Positions 23,747-38,700 of a stretch of 64,000 nucleotides of DNA are shown here, one piece after another (the first letter of the stretch is position 1; each line of letters starts with the position of its first letter). Source of the stretch: Lichenostomus cassidix. Lineage: Eukaryota; Chordata; Aves; Passeriformes; Meliphagidae. The notes under the pieces are model-generated. The model saw only the letters and a program-made list of their open reading frames with translations, had not been told where the DNA came from and did not search any database. The position numbers were made by a program, and so were the translations under genes. Where the stretch lies: the NCBI GenBank assembly GCA_008360975.2, contig CM039211.1, forward strand, positions 4,285,522 through 4,349,521. Reading direction: 5' to 3'.

Positions 23747-26700
23747 CTAGGGGAAAAAAAACACAAAAAAAGCACCATGAACATATTATACCAGCTTTTT
23801 CTGAATTGCAGACAGATTCAAGCGTCATAAAGTAACTTCACATGTGGCTATTCCTTCATTCCTCCTATGGCAAATATATTTTAATTTTCAGGCCTGAAGT
23901 GACAATACAGAAATCTCATTCTGCTTGGACCAAGGAAGTAGCTTTGGCCATTTCCACTCTGCAGCTGACTGACTGCCTGCAGTGCATAAAGCCCAGCAAG
24001 GCCCAGCAGAGCCCCTCACCTGTGGTGTTCCTGTGAGCCTCCCAGCACAGCAGACATGAACTCCTTGGTTCGGCAGGGGTGCAGGACAAAGAAAGGCTGC
24101 CCAAGGATGGGGTGCTCCTAAGGGGAACAAAAGTTGTGTTATTGTGGAAGGGGAAAACAGAAAACTCATCACATGCATTTGGAAAAGACAAGGCAGGGTG
24201 CAATCAGCCCCTGATGCAACATTTCTCACTTCAGAATGTTAACTCACATTGCTCTTCTTTTGATAGTCGTGACAAAATAATATATATTGTATACATTACA
24301 CGTTTTTAATATATATTCTCCTCTCTTAAAAGGGAAATAAGATCAGCAACCAGGCTATGCCACTATTTTAGCTAAAATGTAATGGTTTGCAGAAGTGACT
24401 AAAGTTCCTGTACCAGCATTACCTGCCTCAGAGAAACAAAGCTACTGTGTAAACCACAGTGTGACCAAGTGTAACACAGAAACCCAATCCCCTCAGCAGA
24501 AAGGTCTTCACCAACCCTGAGGATTGTATCTTCTCAGGCTGGTGCCGGAAATGCACATGGTTCCCTTTGGAGAGGGAGCAAGGATGGAGAAGGAAGTGCC
24601 CTCAGGGTGGCTTTTACTTCCACTGCGTGGCATATCCTCATTTTAGGCTAAAAGGAGTCTTAAAGCAGCTGTTCTCCAAGGAGCCCAGTCCAAAGTCCCG
24701 AGGAAGAACAGAAGCTCATGTATTGCTGGCTCAGACAGCCGCTGCCTCAGGGAAAGGCTCACCCAGGATACAGCCCTGCTGGATGCTCAGCCCAGGGCTC
24801 CACAGAGCTTTCCTTTTGGGTCATGAACAGGAGAAATGGTTAAACGTTCTGCCTTACAGCCACAACAGCAATCCCATCAGCTCCTGCCCAGGAACAGCAT
24901 CTCCCACCTCCTCAAAAAGAAGAGTGCTCAGAAAGCTTTGTTGTACACTGCAAACTGATAACCTGCATAAGAATGCTACCATCTGCTGTTGTTAAAAGTG
25001 AATTGATGCAGCTTTTCTTTAAGAAAAAGTAGTATTTTGAATTAGAGCCCCCCCTTTCATTATCTGCTAGTTCAGATTAACTTAGGCCTCCAAATAATTA
25101 CAGAAAATATACATATTGTGCCAAGGGTACTCCTTAAAGATACCAAAAAATACATATAGAGATAAAAATACTTACAAAACTATTAAGCAAAGATTAAAAA
25201 AAAAGTAAATTGTGCAAAAATTTCAGCTACTTCCCTTACACAGGGGAAGAGTGTAAGAGGCAGCACACACTCCCAGAAAGAACAGAGAAGTAACCTGGGT
25301 TTAAGTGACTTAGCTCTCTGAACAAGGCGTGAAGATAATTCCCAAAGCTGAATATTTAGTCTGAAGTTATTACCAACCATCCTGACCCCCAGAATTTAAT
25401 TCTGTCCTGCACTTCTTGCTTCAGCAAACCACCAGTGAGTGACACACAGGGGCCACAGTTGATATTTTAAATAGCTTATTAACTTTAAAATCTACATATT
25501 TTTTTCTTTTAGTCCTTCCTCTTCTTACAACACAACAGAGTGACACTGAAAGAATTCCAAAACTCAGGAATTCTATGCTACTCAAAAGACAGAAGTATGT
25601 CACACACTGAGAGGAAAACCAGAAAAGTACAAGAGATCAAAAGAAATCCTGAGCCAAGAGCCATTAAGGAGCAGCCTTTAAAAGGGAAAAGGCTGAGGCA
25701 GGGATGAGAAGCTTGTGGAGCATCAGGGAAAACACTCTGAGAGCATCAGCTCTGATTCAGTGAAATCCTACATTCCAAATCCTCTACACAATGGCATCCC
25801 TGCGAGGCTCTAATGTACACTCAAGGTTAAATCACTGACACAGCAGCTCTGAGGAGGAAGCACAGGGATGCTGCCAATGAAAATGCAGGAGTTATCAAAG
25901 CCCTGGGTGATTTCAGAATTGGTAATGGGCTACAGGGCCTCTCACTGCCAGGCCCCAGGAGCCAGCCAGCCCTCAGGAGGGTGGGGTGAACCCCACATCC
26001 TCCTCAAACACCATCAGGAGTGTGGAAATGAGCGAAAGTTTGTGCTGTATCAGCTTCATTAGCATCAATTCACTACCTGCTGCAGACTGATGGCACTCCA
26101 CATGCACTGAAATGTATCCTGAGCAAAGGATCAGGGCAGCAACACTACCTTTCCTCCAGCCTGGTCCAGTGCCAGTCACACCAGAAATATAAAGTCCTAC
26201 TGGGACTTCAAGAAAAAAAAAAAACAAAACAGTACAAACAGTATATAAGAATCATCCCACTTTTAGTTTACAATTACTCTTTTTCCAGTCAGTCATGCAG
26301 CAGGGCAGTGTGAGAGTTTCAAGTCAATTCCCACAAGCCCTCGCTGGCGTTGTACTGCAAGAACCCATTTGCAGGTTGCCCACAACTCTTCTGGGCAATA
26401 ATACTCTGACACACAGTTTCTTTGAAATCAACAGCATTATTTTCTTGCATCTGTCAATGATTTTGGATCTATCTACCTGTGAGGCTGATTTACAGCACTG
26501 CTGTTCAGCACCACATGCTGGAATCCATCAGACATCTGCATATCCCTGAGTCTGACCCCGCTGGGATGGGAAATGAATACTTTCACAGGCAGGAACCAGC
26601 TCCACTGAATTTGGAAGCTCAAAATGTTGCTTCATTGATTTTCTGTAGAAAGACCTCTCTCCTAGGTGACTTCAGGAAAGATGTGTGAGGATGTTCTGTG

Positions 26701-29700
26701 CCTGCTGCTGTGGCTATTACCTCAACTCCTCCCATTAAAAAAACATGCAAGAGAGAGATCGATGAAAGACATTAAATGTTCCATGGGGTAGTTTGAAAAT
26801 GAATCACAGAATCCTGGAACGGTTTGGGTTGGGAGGGACCTGAAAGTTCCATTCCAGCCCCTGCCCTGGCAGGGACACCTCCCACTGTCCCAGGCTGCTC
26901 CAAGCCCCAGTGTCCAACCTGGCCTGGAACACTTGCAGGGATCCAGGGGCAGCCACAGCTTGTCTGTCACCCTGTGCCAGGGCCTGCCCACCCTCCCAGG
27001 GGACAGTTCCCTCCCAACATCCCATTTCTCCCTGTCCTCTGGCAGTGGGAAGCCATTCCCTGTGTCCTGAACCTGTTTTGCTCAGGACTGCCACCCCGGG
27101 CTGGGTTTGGGTGAGCACTGGCAGCACACAGCTCTGCTCACTGTGCAGCTACAGCCCTCCACACACAGGTGCTGAGCTGGGAAATGTCACAACAGGGATC
27201 TGAGCAGTGGCAAAGACTGGGCAGCTCCCAAGTAAAAGTATAATTAAGACTAAACTTCCGTCAGATTGGATTAAGTCATTTTATCAAGCAGTCTCCATGT
27301 CGGATTTAAACCAAAAATAAACATTACTTCAGATAACAGGTAATTGTCTGTATGTTTCTGTACCGTGCTCTGCTGCTCTCCTCCCCAGCCAGCAGGAATT
27401 TTGTTGTCAGTACATCTCTTGTAACAGCACCATTTATTTTCTCTGTCATAACTGGAGCTCTTCCAGAGGTAATGGCTTCTATTTTCTCCAGTGCTACATT
27501 AAACTGCCTTCAAGCATCCATCACAACATTTATGGTCTCTCCATTGATGGTAGTGCAAGGGATTTGTGCCTGAAACTGCCTCCTCCCTGACCTGGTTTGC
27601 ATGATGTTGCTTTGCAAAAATGAATTCACACAGTGGTGTCAAAAATTCAATGCAGGACCCTACCAGCAAACACCACAGCCAGTGCCAACTGATTTCCCAG
27701 CAGTGTTCAAAACCCCAGTCACCAGGGCAGAAGAAGGCAGAATTTATAAAACATGTACCCCGTAATCTCTTCCATTTAGGAAAAGGAAGCAGTGATGCAA
27801 TTAATGAAGAGGATACAAGCTTTCCCCTTCCTCCCAATTTGTGATGACATTTACTGAAACAAATGGCTGGGTTTAAGTAAAAATTCTTCACTCGAGATTA
27901 TACCACAAGTAATTTATGTTCCTGAATTCACAATCTTCTTTTTCATTCCTTATTTTTATACACATCAACAATAACTCACTTGTTAATAAAATCCAACTCT
28001 AGAGATTCAGAAAGAAGGCAGTAAGATTCCTCTCTTCAGACTGACACTGAGTCCCACAGCCAGAACAGAAACTGCACATGTGGAACTTAAAACGTGTGGA
28101 ACTTGAGGTCAAAGGGATTTTCCTCTGATAACAGAATTACTACAATAGAAACTCTATTACAATGGAATCACTATGTTGCAAATGCAACATAAAGGAACTG
28201 TAATTACACAGAAAACTTTTGTAATCCTGACAGAGGGAGTACATTACAGTAATAAAGCTGTTGGTAGCACAGTAAATGTACAGAGTTTCTCCATCCTACT
28301 GACTTGGGGTTACACTGGATATTGGGAAGGAATTGTTCCCTGGCAGGGTCGGCAGGCCCTGGCACAGGGTGACAGACAAGCTGTGGCTGCCCCTGGATCC
28401 CTGCAAGTGTTCCAGGCCAGGCTGGACACTGGGGCTTGGAGCAGCCTGGGACAGTGGGAGGTGTCCCTGGATGGCACTGGGGTGGAATGGGATGAACTTA
28501 CAGGTCACTCCCAACCCAAACCATTCTGGGATTCTGTGAGCTGGGACAGATAAGGTATTTATGGTCACTGCCTTCAAGTCACAGCCAGAAGCCAAGTCAT
28601 CCTACCGGCATAATGGAGGCTAGTTTTTGTGACTGCCACAAAACACAGAAATCCCACGAAATCCAGAAGCTGAAGATGGAACAATCTCCCCTGGGTGGAA
28701 CAGAGGAGGAGTGACAGGGCAAATGTCACTGCCACAGCTCTCCTGCTTTTCCTTAGACAATCAGATCTTTATCAGCACTGAGCAAGGGAAAGCATGAAGG
28801 GACACTGAAGAAGTGCAAGTGCACAGGAAGTGCAAAATAGCCCCAAAAAGCAAATTTCTGTCACTGCAGAGCCTTTTTGTCGGAGGAGGCTGCAAAGTGA
28901 TTTGATTTACACCCCAGCTCTTTGCAGCTCCCCCATGATTTCACGTCCCTGTTCCCCCTGTGCCCCCAAAGACACACAACCAAATTCAGTGACAAATTTT
29001 TATTAACACTTCTGCTATTTCCAACACCACGCAGCCAATTAAGCTGGATCCTGTCCTTCTTTCATCAAACACGAAGTCCAAGCCGAAAAGGCAATTAAAT
29101 GACTACATTTTTCTGAGGAAAACAGAGATGCTTTGGCAGATCCCACAACACAGAAATATAAGGACACTTAACACAGCCAGAATTTCTTTGAGATGAACCA
29201 CGCCTACCACTCTGCATCTGCTGTTTCAAATCCATCATGGATCCCAACGAAGGTGCCTTCCAAACCATTCTGCGATTCTGTAATTCATATCTTATGCTCC
29301 AACTCTGCCTCATTCTAGAATATTTGCAGTTTTGAGGAGGTGGTGGTTATTTTTTATATTTTATAACTTTATTATTTTTTTAAGGTATTCAATAGCTAAC
29401 ACAAGATCCCTGAAAGGCAGGAGAGGTAATGCAGGACAAGCACAACAGTAATCAAGAACAGCCAATACTGCTCATCTATAATTATATATTTTATATATAT
29501 ATATATGATGTTTGAATTATTAATTTTAAGAACAGGAGGAATGAAAGCAGTAGGTGACACTCAGGCATGTTTCTAACGCTCAACAAGCTTCTTTTAAGGC
29601 TTTAAAGCTTCTCACAAGCACGTAACTTATGCATTTAGGATTTTTCAAGGAAACTTTATACTTAAAAATTGGCAGGTCCATAGTTACATTGTCAAGAAAT

Positions 29701-32700
29701 GGCATCTCAGCCATTTTCCTAAGAAAATAAACAGATGATTCTTCTTCCATGCTTGCCAAAAGTAGATTAATTCAGTTGTCACCATTTTAGTTATGTAGCA
29801 TATAGTCTTAATTAATTACTATTTAAAATCTGTTCTTAAGTTACGAGATTCATCTAAGGTGCAAAACTGAACGATCCAACAAGCTGTGGAAGTATGGAAA
29901 AGACACTGGAGACAGATTTCCTACCCTGATTAAAAAATTATAAGGGAAAAAACCCCCAAACCCACAGTGGCATTTGACAAAAGTGGCCTGGAAGGATTCA
30001 TCTCACAATCCCAGGAATTCCAGTGTCTCTCCAGCAGTGCCTCCTGCCTCCCACAGCAGCACAAGCCTGGGCTCCCTCTGTGCTTCACTGCCCCTCAACT
30101 GCTGCAGCAGATCTGCACCACGGGCAGTGGAGGACACACTCCTGCCAGGTAATTTTGCATCCATTTATGGACAAGTGGCCTCATGAATTTGTCTAAATGC
30201 TTTTGAACTGCTGACACCATCTGCTGCCACTACTCGAGAGTGCAGGTGCTTAGGTATACTCTGCTTTCTGTTAGCACAGACACCTAACTTCCATTTCAGT
30301 GGCACTTAAAATGCTTTTGCTTTATTAATAAAGGAAGAAAAAAAATACAGTTTCCAATGCCTTGTGGCCACTCCAGTGGCCTTTCAGATGGAGCTGAATG
30401 TGCCATATATGATCCTCACTTCTTGCCTATTGTGCAGTCAATGTTGTTGTGTAATTTAGGTTTTTTCCATAGGGAGGAATGCTCAGTAGGCAGATTCATT
30501 CCAGTAGTGAACTGCCAGAGGTCATGGCACAAGGTGGACAGAAGACCAACTCAGCCCTGCTTATGAGGAGAAATGCCAGACCAGGCAGGGAACATGCTTT
30601 TACAACTTATTTCACAAATCTCTGCTTGGGAAGCTCTCTGGAAGCAGAACCTCTGCTGGATAAATTATCTGTAAATGCATTGCATAGAACTGAAACAGAT
30701 TATCCACAGAAGTAGAAAATAATCAAGGAATCAATACTATTACATGGTAATTCGTTCAATTAATTACAAATCTGCATGGAAAATATTACTGAATCTTCAT
30801 TTCAGAGTAACTTAAGTAACAATAGTACCAGAACTTGAAAGTCTGTCCTGAATTATGCCGAAGAAATTGGCAGGCATCTTCATACTGCTTTTATCTCTAC
30901 ATGTAAATTTCTATAGAAACCTGGAATGGTTTGGGTTGGAAGGGCCTTCAAAGCCCATCCAGTGCCACCCCTGCCCTGGCAGGGACACCTCCCACTGTCC
31001 CAGGCTGCTCCAAGCCCCAGTGTCCAGCCTGGCCTTGGACACTTGCAGGGATCCAGGGGCAGCCACAGCTTCTCTGTCACCCTGTGCCAGGGCCTGCCCA
31101 CCCTGCCAGGGAACAATTCCTTCCCAATATCCATCCATCCCTGCCCTCTGGCAGTTTGCAGCCATTCCCTGTGTCCTGTCCCTCCATCCCCTGTCAATAG
31201 TCTCTCTCCATGTTTCCTGCAGCTCCTTCAGGCACTGAAGGCCACACTGAGGTCACCCCAGAGCTTCTCCTCTGCAGGCTGAGCAATGCCAGCTCTGCCA
31301 GCAGAGCTGCTCCATCCTCTGCTCCTGCTGCAGCTCCTCTGGCCTGCCTGCAGAGCTGCAGCTCCTTGCTGTGCTGCCCAGGGCTGGGGCAGCTCTCAGC
31401 TCAGCTCTCAGCCCAGCACAGGGCAGAATCCCCCTGCCTGCTGCCAGCTGGGGCTCAGCCCAGCTCAGGGTTTGGGGTCTCAGCCCAGCTCAGGGTTTGG
31501 GGTCTCAGCCCAGCTCAGGCTTTGGGGTCTCAGCTCACCCACTGCACCCCCAGGGCTGCTCCCAGGGCTGCTCCCAATCCTTTCTGCCACAGCCTGTGCT
31601 GGTGTCTTGGATTGCCCAAACCCAGGTCCTGCTGAGCTCCATGAGGTCACCATGGTCCCACCACTCATCCCTGGTCTCCACTTGCACATTGAGTCATTGA
31701 CCCCAAATTCCCAAGTGCAACCACCCAGCCCATCCCTCACCCACCAAGGGGTTCATCCACCAAACCCATGGCTCTCCAACTCAGAGACAAGGATGTCATG
31801 CCAGACAGTGTCAAATGCTTTGCACAAGTCCAGGTAGATGCCATCAGTTGCACATCTGTCAGCTGCTTATCCATTAAGCTTCTCTATTTACATCATTTAG
31901 TATTCACTATTCGGTCTTTTCCTTCTATGAAATTAGTTGGTCTAGATTATTGTCCATGAAGTCTTATGGGGAAAAGCATGACTAAACTGTAGGGCAGCTA
32001 AACATTATTAATTAATGGCTAGTTTTAAAATGAAACCTCCTTGCTAGCTTGTGCAATACTACAGCTTGGTTTAAACCCTGGGAGTTCAACACATCGTAGA
32101 AAATTTTAGTGGGAAATAAATACCCACCCAGCTTTGCCATCCTTGTATTTTCCTCCGTCAAACAGTTTTGCAGTCTGTTCTGGTAAGAATCCCTTTTCTC
32201 AGGAAGTTGTACTAATAATTTTCCAAAAATATTAGCAGGGGATCCATAGCAACTGTTGATACGACTCAAAATCATTAAGAGCGATCCTAGCAACCTTCTG
32301 TTAAGAAATACTGTATACAGCCTCCCCCACTTAGCAAAATCCCACAATATGGCAAGAAAGATTTGTATGTCTAAGAATAGCTACCTACACACATTTTTCA
32401 AAATGACTGAGCTGTAATGATTTAAATCCTCCCTATCACATTTTCAGCAAGATGTGCCTCTACAACACTATATCAATGTGTTCTGTGCAGAGTTTTGACT
32501 CTTTCTCCTTTTTTAAATCACACTATTAACATCCCTGACATTTTAGAAATAATGTTTATTGATTTTTCTGTTAACAATGCCATAAATTAAGTGATGTAAT
32601 GGACAGGATTATTGAGGTACTATAAAGAATATGTCCTCCAGATTCTTAACTCCTGTTTGAAAAAGACTCTGGATTAACTCAGAAATAGGTGCAGTTCTGT

Positions 32701-35700
32701 GCTGTGCTTTGGGTTGAATGCTTTTTATATGACAGAAAGTACATATTAAAACTACCTTCTAAGTAGTAGAATGACAGAAAAAAACACCTCATTCAAATGA
32801 AACTGAGAAATATATGGTTGAGAAAAAACAGATGCAGAATTCTTGTTCACTCACTATTCAGAAACTTAGGATACAGTCAGTATCAGAACGGTCTGAGTTA
32901 CTTTATCTGGAGCAACAGTGCATTGCTAAACCAGGAAAACGCTTTTTTGTTGTTGGCAAATCCAGAACCAAGGTGTCACATATGAAATGTGCCTCCTCCC
33001 ATGGCTGGGAGCACTTGGGTAACAAAAGTAATTGCATCTGAGCAGGGTTGGTTCAAAAGGAGGGGAGGGATCTATGGACACATGTGCTCCACAGCTTCCA
33101 GAGTCCTTTGGAATCCCAACTCACTGATTAATTGTTTAGGCTTTTTCTGCAGGAACTTCAAGTCATCAAGTTTTGTTCTTGTTTTATGGGGCAGTTTTTC
33201 AGCCCTTGAGCCTCCTGTAATAATGCAATTCGATTTCTATCCTTGGATGTTTGATTTTACATTCCATCATCACAAAGCATTGATTAAGCCTTAGCACATA
33301 CTCTTGATTGTGTTTACGACTTTTGTTTCCTCAGGGGAAGGTCAGGCTTTATGACAACATCACTCTGTTAAAAACAAAATTGTTGGTGATGCTACTGACT
33401 GTGATCAGCTTCATTCATCAGCTTATAAAATTCTCTTGCTAGTTTGCTTCCACGCAGAAAAAAAATTAATAGAAGGCATGGATTAGCACAAGCAATAAGA
33501 ATCAAAAATGGACCTGAGCACCTATGTTCATAAAATTAATGACATTAATAATCAGCTTCATCACAGCCTAAAAACACATTTGTCAGTGTTGTCTCTCCCC
33601 TGTTGAAGTCCTTCTGCTTTGTCTACACTTTTATAATGTCCACTGGAGCAAAGAAATTATGAAGAATTAGTACTGTCTTTACCAATTTTTTCAATCCTGT
33701 TGATAAATTTCAGAAAGTGCCTGAGAAATGAATGCTTCTCAGTTTACCTCCTAATAGATGATGTATCCATCAATCCAGCATCATTCCACACTCTGTGGAA
33801 AACCACTGGATGTGAAGGCTACCCTAGGGTCTTGCTGAAGGCTCTTCAAAACAGCCATGGTAACCTCAGCCACACCAGGATGAAAATTCCCACCCTGGCA
33901 ATGCCTATCCCACACCCATCCCAACAAAAAAAGCCCTTCAGTCCTGTATTTCCACCTCCCCAACAAGGCCACACAGTCTGTAGCTCTGGCTGTAACCACA
34001 AAGTCCCTTTCTGCTGGTTCACATCTCCCACTCATCTTCAGAGAGATTTCCAGAATGATAAAAGGTCAAATGCAGCCTTTACAGATTAACTAATCATTTG
34101 TTATCCTTTCTTTTAAAATTCCTTTTTCTTACACCACACTACCCGTTGATAAAATGTGCTCACCTTCACAATTTCTCCCCATTTGTCTCATTTATTTTCT
34201 TCACTCTCTTTTTTTTTTTTTCCACCCTTTTTTCCTGTTCTCATGGGATCTTTTTCTCTCAGTTTGTCTCACCATTTAGCATTTGACCATGGCACCTTTG
34301 GGCTGCTGCCTTCTTAACTGGGACATTACACCTGGTATTTATTATATTCATTACACACCAAAGGCCCAGTAAGTTTAAGCTGCTTAGACAATGCCACTAC
34401 GTATTTGAGTATAACTAATATCTTACTAATAAATAACATAAATATATGTTTATATTATATGATATTTAGATTACTAATATAAATAACTAACACTAAAAAG
34501 CACCCAACAAGTTACAAGGAAACAATTCAGGAGATGGGGCTGCAATATATGTAATTCCACTTCTGAATCCTCCTGAAAAGAAGCTGAAAATCACACTTGG
34601 CAACGTTTCTGGAAGGCAACAGTAATCCATAAATACTCCTTAATTTTCCTGTCATTGCAGAATTAAACCACTTCCAGCTCACACAGATCTTACCAGGTGT
34701 GCTAAATTGATGTCATTATAAGTCATCAGGAAATACCCACAGAGACCTGTAGCAACATTTGGAAGTTTTGTTAAACAGCTGTGTGTTCTAATTGATTTGT
34801 ATTATTTAAAACAGCTAAAGCAAGTTACCGCCGGATGTAGAGAAGGGATGACTGAAGACCCCAGGGAGATTTAACTCACAAGAAAGCCAATCACAGGAAC
34901 TTCATTTAAGCATTTTAAGATTATTACTAGAGGAAGTGCAATTAAATCATCACCATTTATCAATTATCATTATAAAATACTATGCAACCTTATCATGTTA
35001 ATTTATTTATGAGAAGGTAACTAGTTGACTTCTGCTTTTTGCAGTAATCTAGTCAGGAAAAATATTTCAATATGCTTTCTCTGGAAATGAGCATAACTTT
35101 CCACTGTAATCAAAAGTAACGATAAAAGTCCAAATTTTACCTAAAATCTGCAAATGTCAAATATCTCAACTCTTTGGAGCTTGTCTCAGTACCTGAGATG
35201 TATTTTATTATAGATGTATTTTACCATAGAGACTATAACCCAAAATATAGTTGTATCAGAAATGTGCACAGGCCTGGCACCCACATTTCATACATGGGAA
35301 AAAAGTCTCAAAAAGTGGGTAAGTCTTTCTTTTCCTGATGTGCCAATCAAAGTGCAAATCAGCCCTAGTCAAAAGTTAAGTAATATGCACAGACCCTTGG
35401 CAAGCTCACTTTTTCTTCCCAGTGGTGGAGTGCTTGTAGCATTTAAAATTTGTGTCTCTTTTGGATTAAAACCCTAAACCTTTTTCCTCTGCTGCTCATG
35501 TGCACTGAGAGCTCAAGCCTGATCTGATGAGCTTGCCCAGTGACTTGCATTATATGATCTGTGTCCCTGCAGGCACAGCCTAACCCACATAACAAAATGG
35601 GTCAGCAGAAAAGCAGGCAGGCAAGACAAAACTCCCTGTTTCAGTTCAGAATCCTGATTCATTTCAGGGGGAAAAACAGTCTTTCTTTAGTAGCCCTAAC

Positions 35701-38700
35701 TCTTGCTTTGATCTGAGGCTTGCAGGCTAGTTTTTATGATCTTCCATAATCTCCTTATTTAACAGAAAGTCACATTTTGCTGCTGTAACTTCACTAATTT
35801 CTCAAAAATGTTCTTTCAATGTTTTCAGTGGACTCACAGTTGGCTGTCCCACGTCTAGACTGTCACAGAATCAGATTCACCACTCCACACATTTTGCCAC
35901 CCAGAACTCCTTTTTTTTCAAGAATTTGTGCGTAGGTATCTCACACACACCTCCAGTTATTAGATACAGGACAGTTTTTACTTTACTGTCCCTTAAGAGG
36001 CAAAAATAATCCCCGTGTGGGAGTGACCTGGTTTTCCTCTTGGCTTCCACAACTCTGATTTCACACATTCCAAACATCCCATTTGTGCTTTATTCTCAGT
36101 AGTGTCGCGTTATTACATTATGTTATTAAAGCCTAATTCCCTCATCTTCATTCACAGACAAGGCAGGTAATTAATGCTTTATGTGAAAGTGTGTACTACA
36201 AGAGGCTGCCAGCTCACAACTGGAATTCAGACACACACAGCAATCACCACAACACCCATGGCTTGGTAGGTACTCAGGAAGCTGCTGTAACATAAATAAG
36301 AGTCTGTGGCTGCAAAAACAGGAATGCTGCTCCTGTTCCCATGGCTGAGCACCATCCACAAACAGGCATCCTCTAATTAATCTCTGTTATTTGAACTAAG
36401 GGAGCACTTGTAGGACCCTACAGTTTGTTACATCCTTGTTGTGCTGCTGTGGCAAGAGACCTGAGTGCCTGGAAACAGCTAAAATACAAAAATCAAGGCA
36501 GGGAAGGAGAGAAAGTGAGGCCACACTGATATCTCAGCACCATTGGTCTGATGGGAAAAGAATTCACACCTGGAGAGTCTCAATTCTTTGTCAGATTTGC
36601 ACATGGGGCCAGGAGTAAAGGGAAGACACCAGAGAACCAGCTCAGCTCTGAGCCATGTGTCACTATTAGCACCAACTTATTTTTGGATGAGAGACGTATT
36701 TTCCCTCATTCAATCCTGAGGATTGCAAGTCTATTTAAAACTGAAAATTACACACAGTCTTTTTTGGTAATTTGATTAGACAATCCGTGAAATGTTACAC
36801 TGATATGTTTCACTTACATAAATAAGTCTGCTTTTGTATTTACCCAAATCCACAATTACTCAGAAACCGCCTGAAGTTTTCAGGATTGGCTTTGGAGAAG
36901 TATTTTAAATGTGAGATACTGTCAAAGCAAGCCTTAAATGGTGAACACTTATGTAGCCTTCACAATTCAGGACTAAAACCTGCTGGTAAATGACTCAGAA
37001 CAACCTGAGTTAGACATATTTTAATTATTTTTTTCCTTCTGTTCAAGAGAGGAACAAGGCCATTGAGGATTCAGGCATATACTGCATTCCCCAATTTTGT
37101 AAAGGACCAGAGGACTCTCACCTGCTGAGTAATAGTGTCCCAAGGCCCCTCCTGCAGACGAGCCTGGTAGGATGCATGAACACTTCCCCATATTTCATCC
37201 AGAGTCAAAGGTCTTCCATCTGTGAGGGGGCAGAAACAACCACATTCAGCACACGTGCTTAAGCATGCTCTTTCATACAGAAAGCAAAACTGAAACTGAA
37301 AATGGTTCAAATCCTGACTGAAGGTGCACACAGAACTACCCTAAACTCCCTAATTCAGTTTTCTTCTCAGTCACCTGAGAGTAACTACTCACCGTTCTGC
37401 TTGCAGGGTGTGAAGTGTAACTAGCTTTGCACAACAACATTTGGCTAAGACGGATTTAAAACCACAAAACAACATCATAAATAGTCACCTTGTGTAAATA
37501 TATGCAATTCATAGAGAGTGGAGAAAATCTAAGGAACAAAATTCTGCAGATAAAAGTTTATTTTGGTGTGTCCATATTGTTCTCCTGAGCTGCATTTATA
37601 TAGCATCGTTGCATCTGGTTTTTAGCTCTGATGCTAGAATTATGCCAAGATATTAGTGTCAGCCACTTAGAAAAGAAGCATGTCAATTTTTAATGAATAT
37701 TTGTTTATGGCAAACAGAGTACTTCGATACACTTTCAATAAGTAACTTCATCTTGGCATTTATCAGGTGTCAGAAACCATCATCCTCTGATAATTACGTT
37801 TATTCTACTGACATTTGCATGTCTGTAAAATGAAAAAGATTTATTCACACAATTAACATTTGAATGCCATGTTTAGCTACAAGTTCAAACCAGCTGCCTA
37901 CAGCCTCTGTTTTGTTTCATTTTCTGCACATATTTATAAAAAAGCATGAAGTTCTGAACTTATATAAGCACCACACAGCAGAATCATGTGGCAAATGAAG
38001 TATCTGAGGGGGTACCAGCATATTAATCAGCTACTCCATGCTATCCTCGTGAAGGTGAGACTTGTTAGACCATCACATCGACTGTCTGGTGATGACAGAT
38101 ACCAGAGCTGTGCTGGACAGTCTAACATTTAGAAAGAAATTTGTTACAGCAGCATAAATTTACTTGAGAAGGATGTATTTACACTCGGATCACCTGTGTG
38201 CAGGTAATAGAAATGCCAGACATACCTGCAATTTTGTTCTCAGCAGAGAAAGTCCAAATGTAAAATCTACAATAACATATGCTGCAAAGCAACATCTGAT
38301 TTGCTACTCTAGATTGTGCTCTGTACACCTTTTTCTGAGTATTTTTATAGTAACACTTGAGAAAATTCACATATATGTGGAATGGATTACTGTGACTCTG
38401 TTAATCCCATTTACAGAAATTATCTGAAGCATTAACCATACTATAGTTAAAAATTAGTTTTGTCTTTGCCTTGTGGTGAATTCATTCTCTTCACAAGCTC
38501 CCAGACTTGCTCTAAAGACAAATGTGTATTCTCTGGGCACTCTTACCCCTTTTTCCAGCACTCTCATACATTTAGCAGCCTTGTTACACATTTTGCAACC
38601 CACTGAGACCTCAAACATCCAGCTGGTCTGACAGAGCAGTCAGTAATTGTTGCTGCTGGCAACAAGAGGCCTCTGTGGCACCTGCTGAGCCGAGCAGGCT

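Larger units (their letters stand above)
24118..37121 (-). other. ATG10: ATG10 intron, about 13 kb, CR1-rich
   Basis: The CR1 pieces listed separately lie at 26.8, 28.3, 29.2 and 30.9-31.9 kb. A short TATA repeat lies near 29.5 kb and a T-rich run near 34.2 kb. Outside these, no coding exon or RNA gene was recognised on either strand. Confidence 0.55.

Noticed and set aside
35861..35880. CTGTCACAGAATCAGATTCA as a CR1 tail
   Set aside because: Only a dozen bases resemble the CR1 terminus and the flanks do not continue the match.
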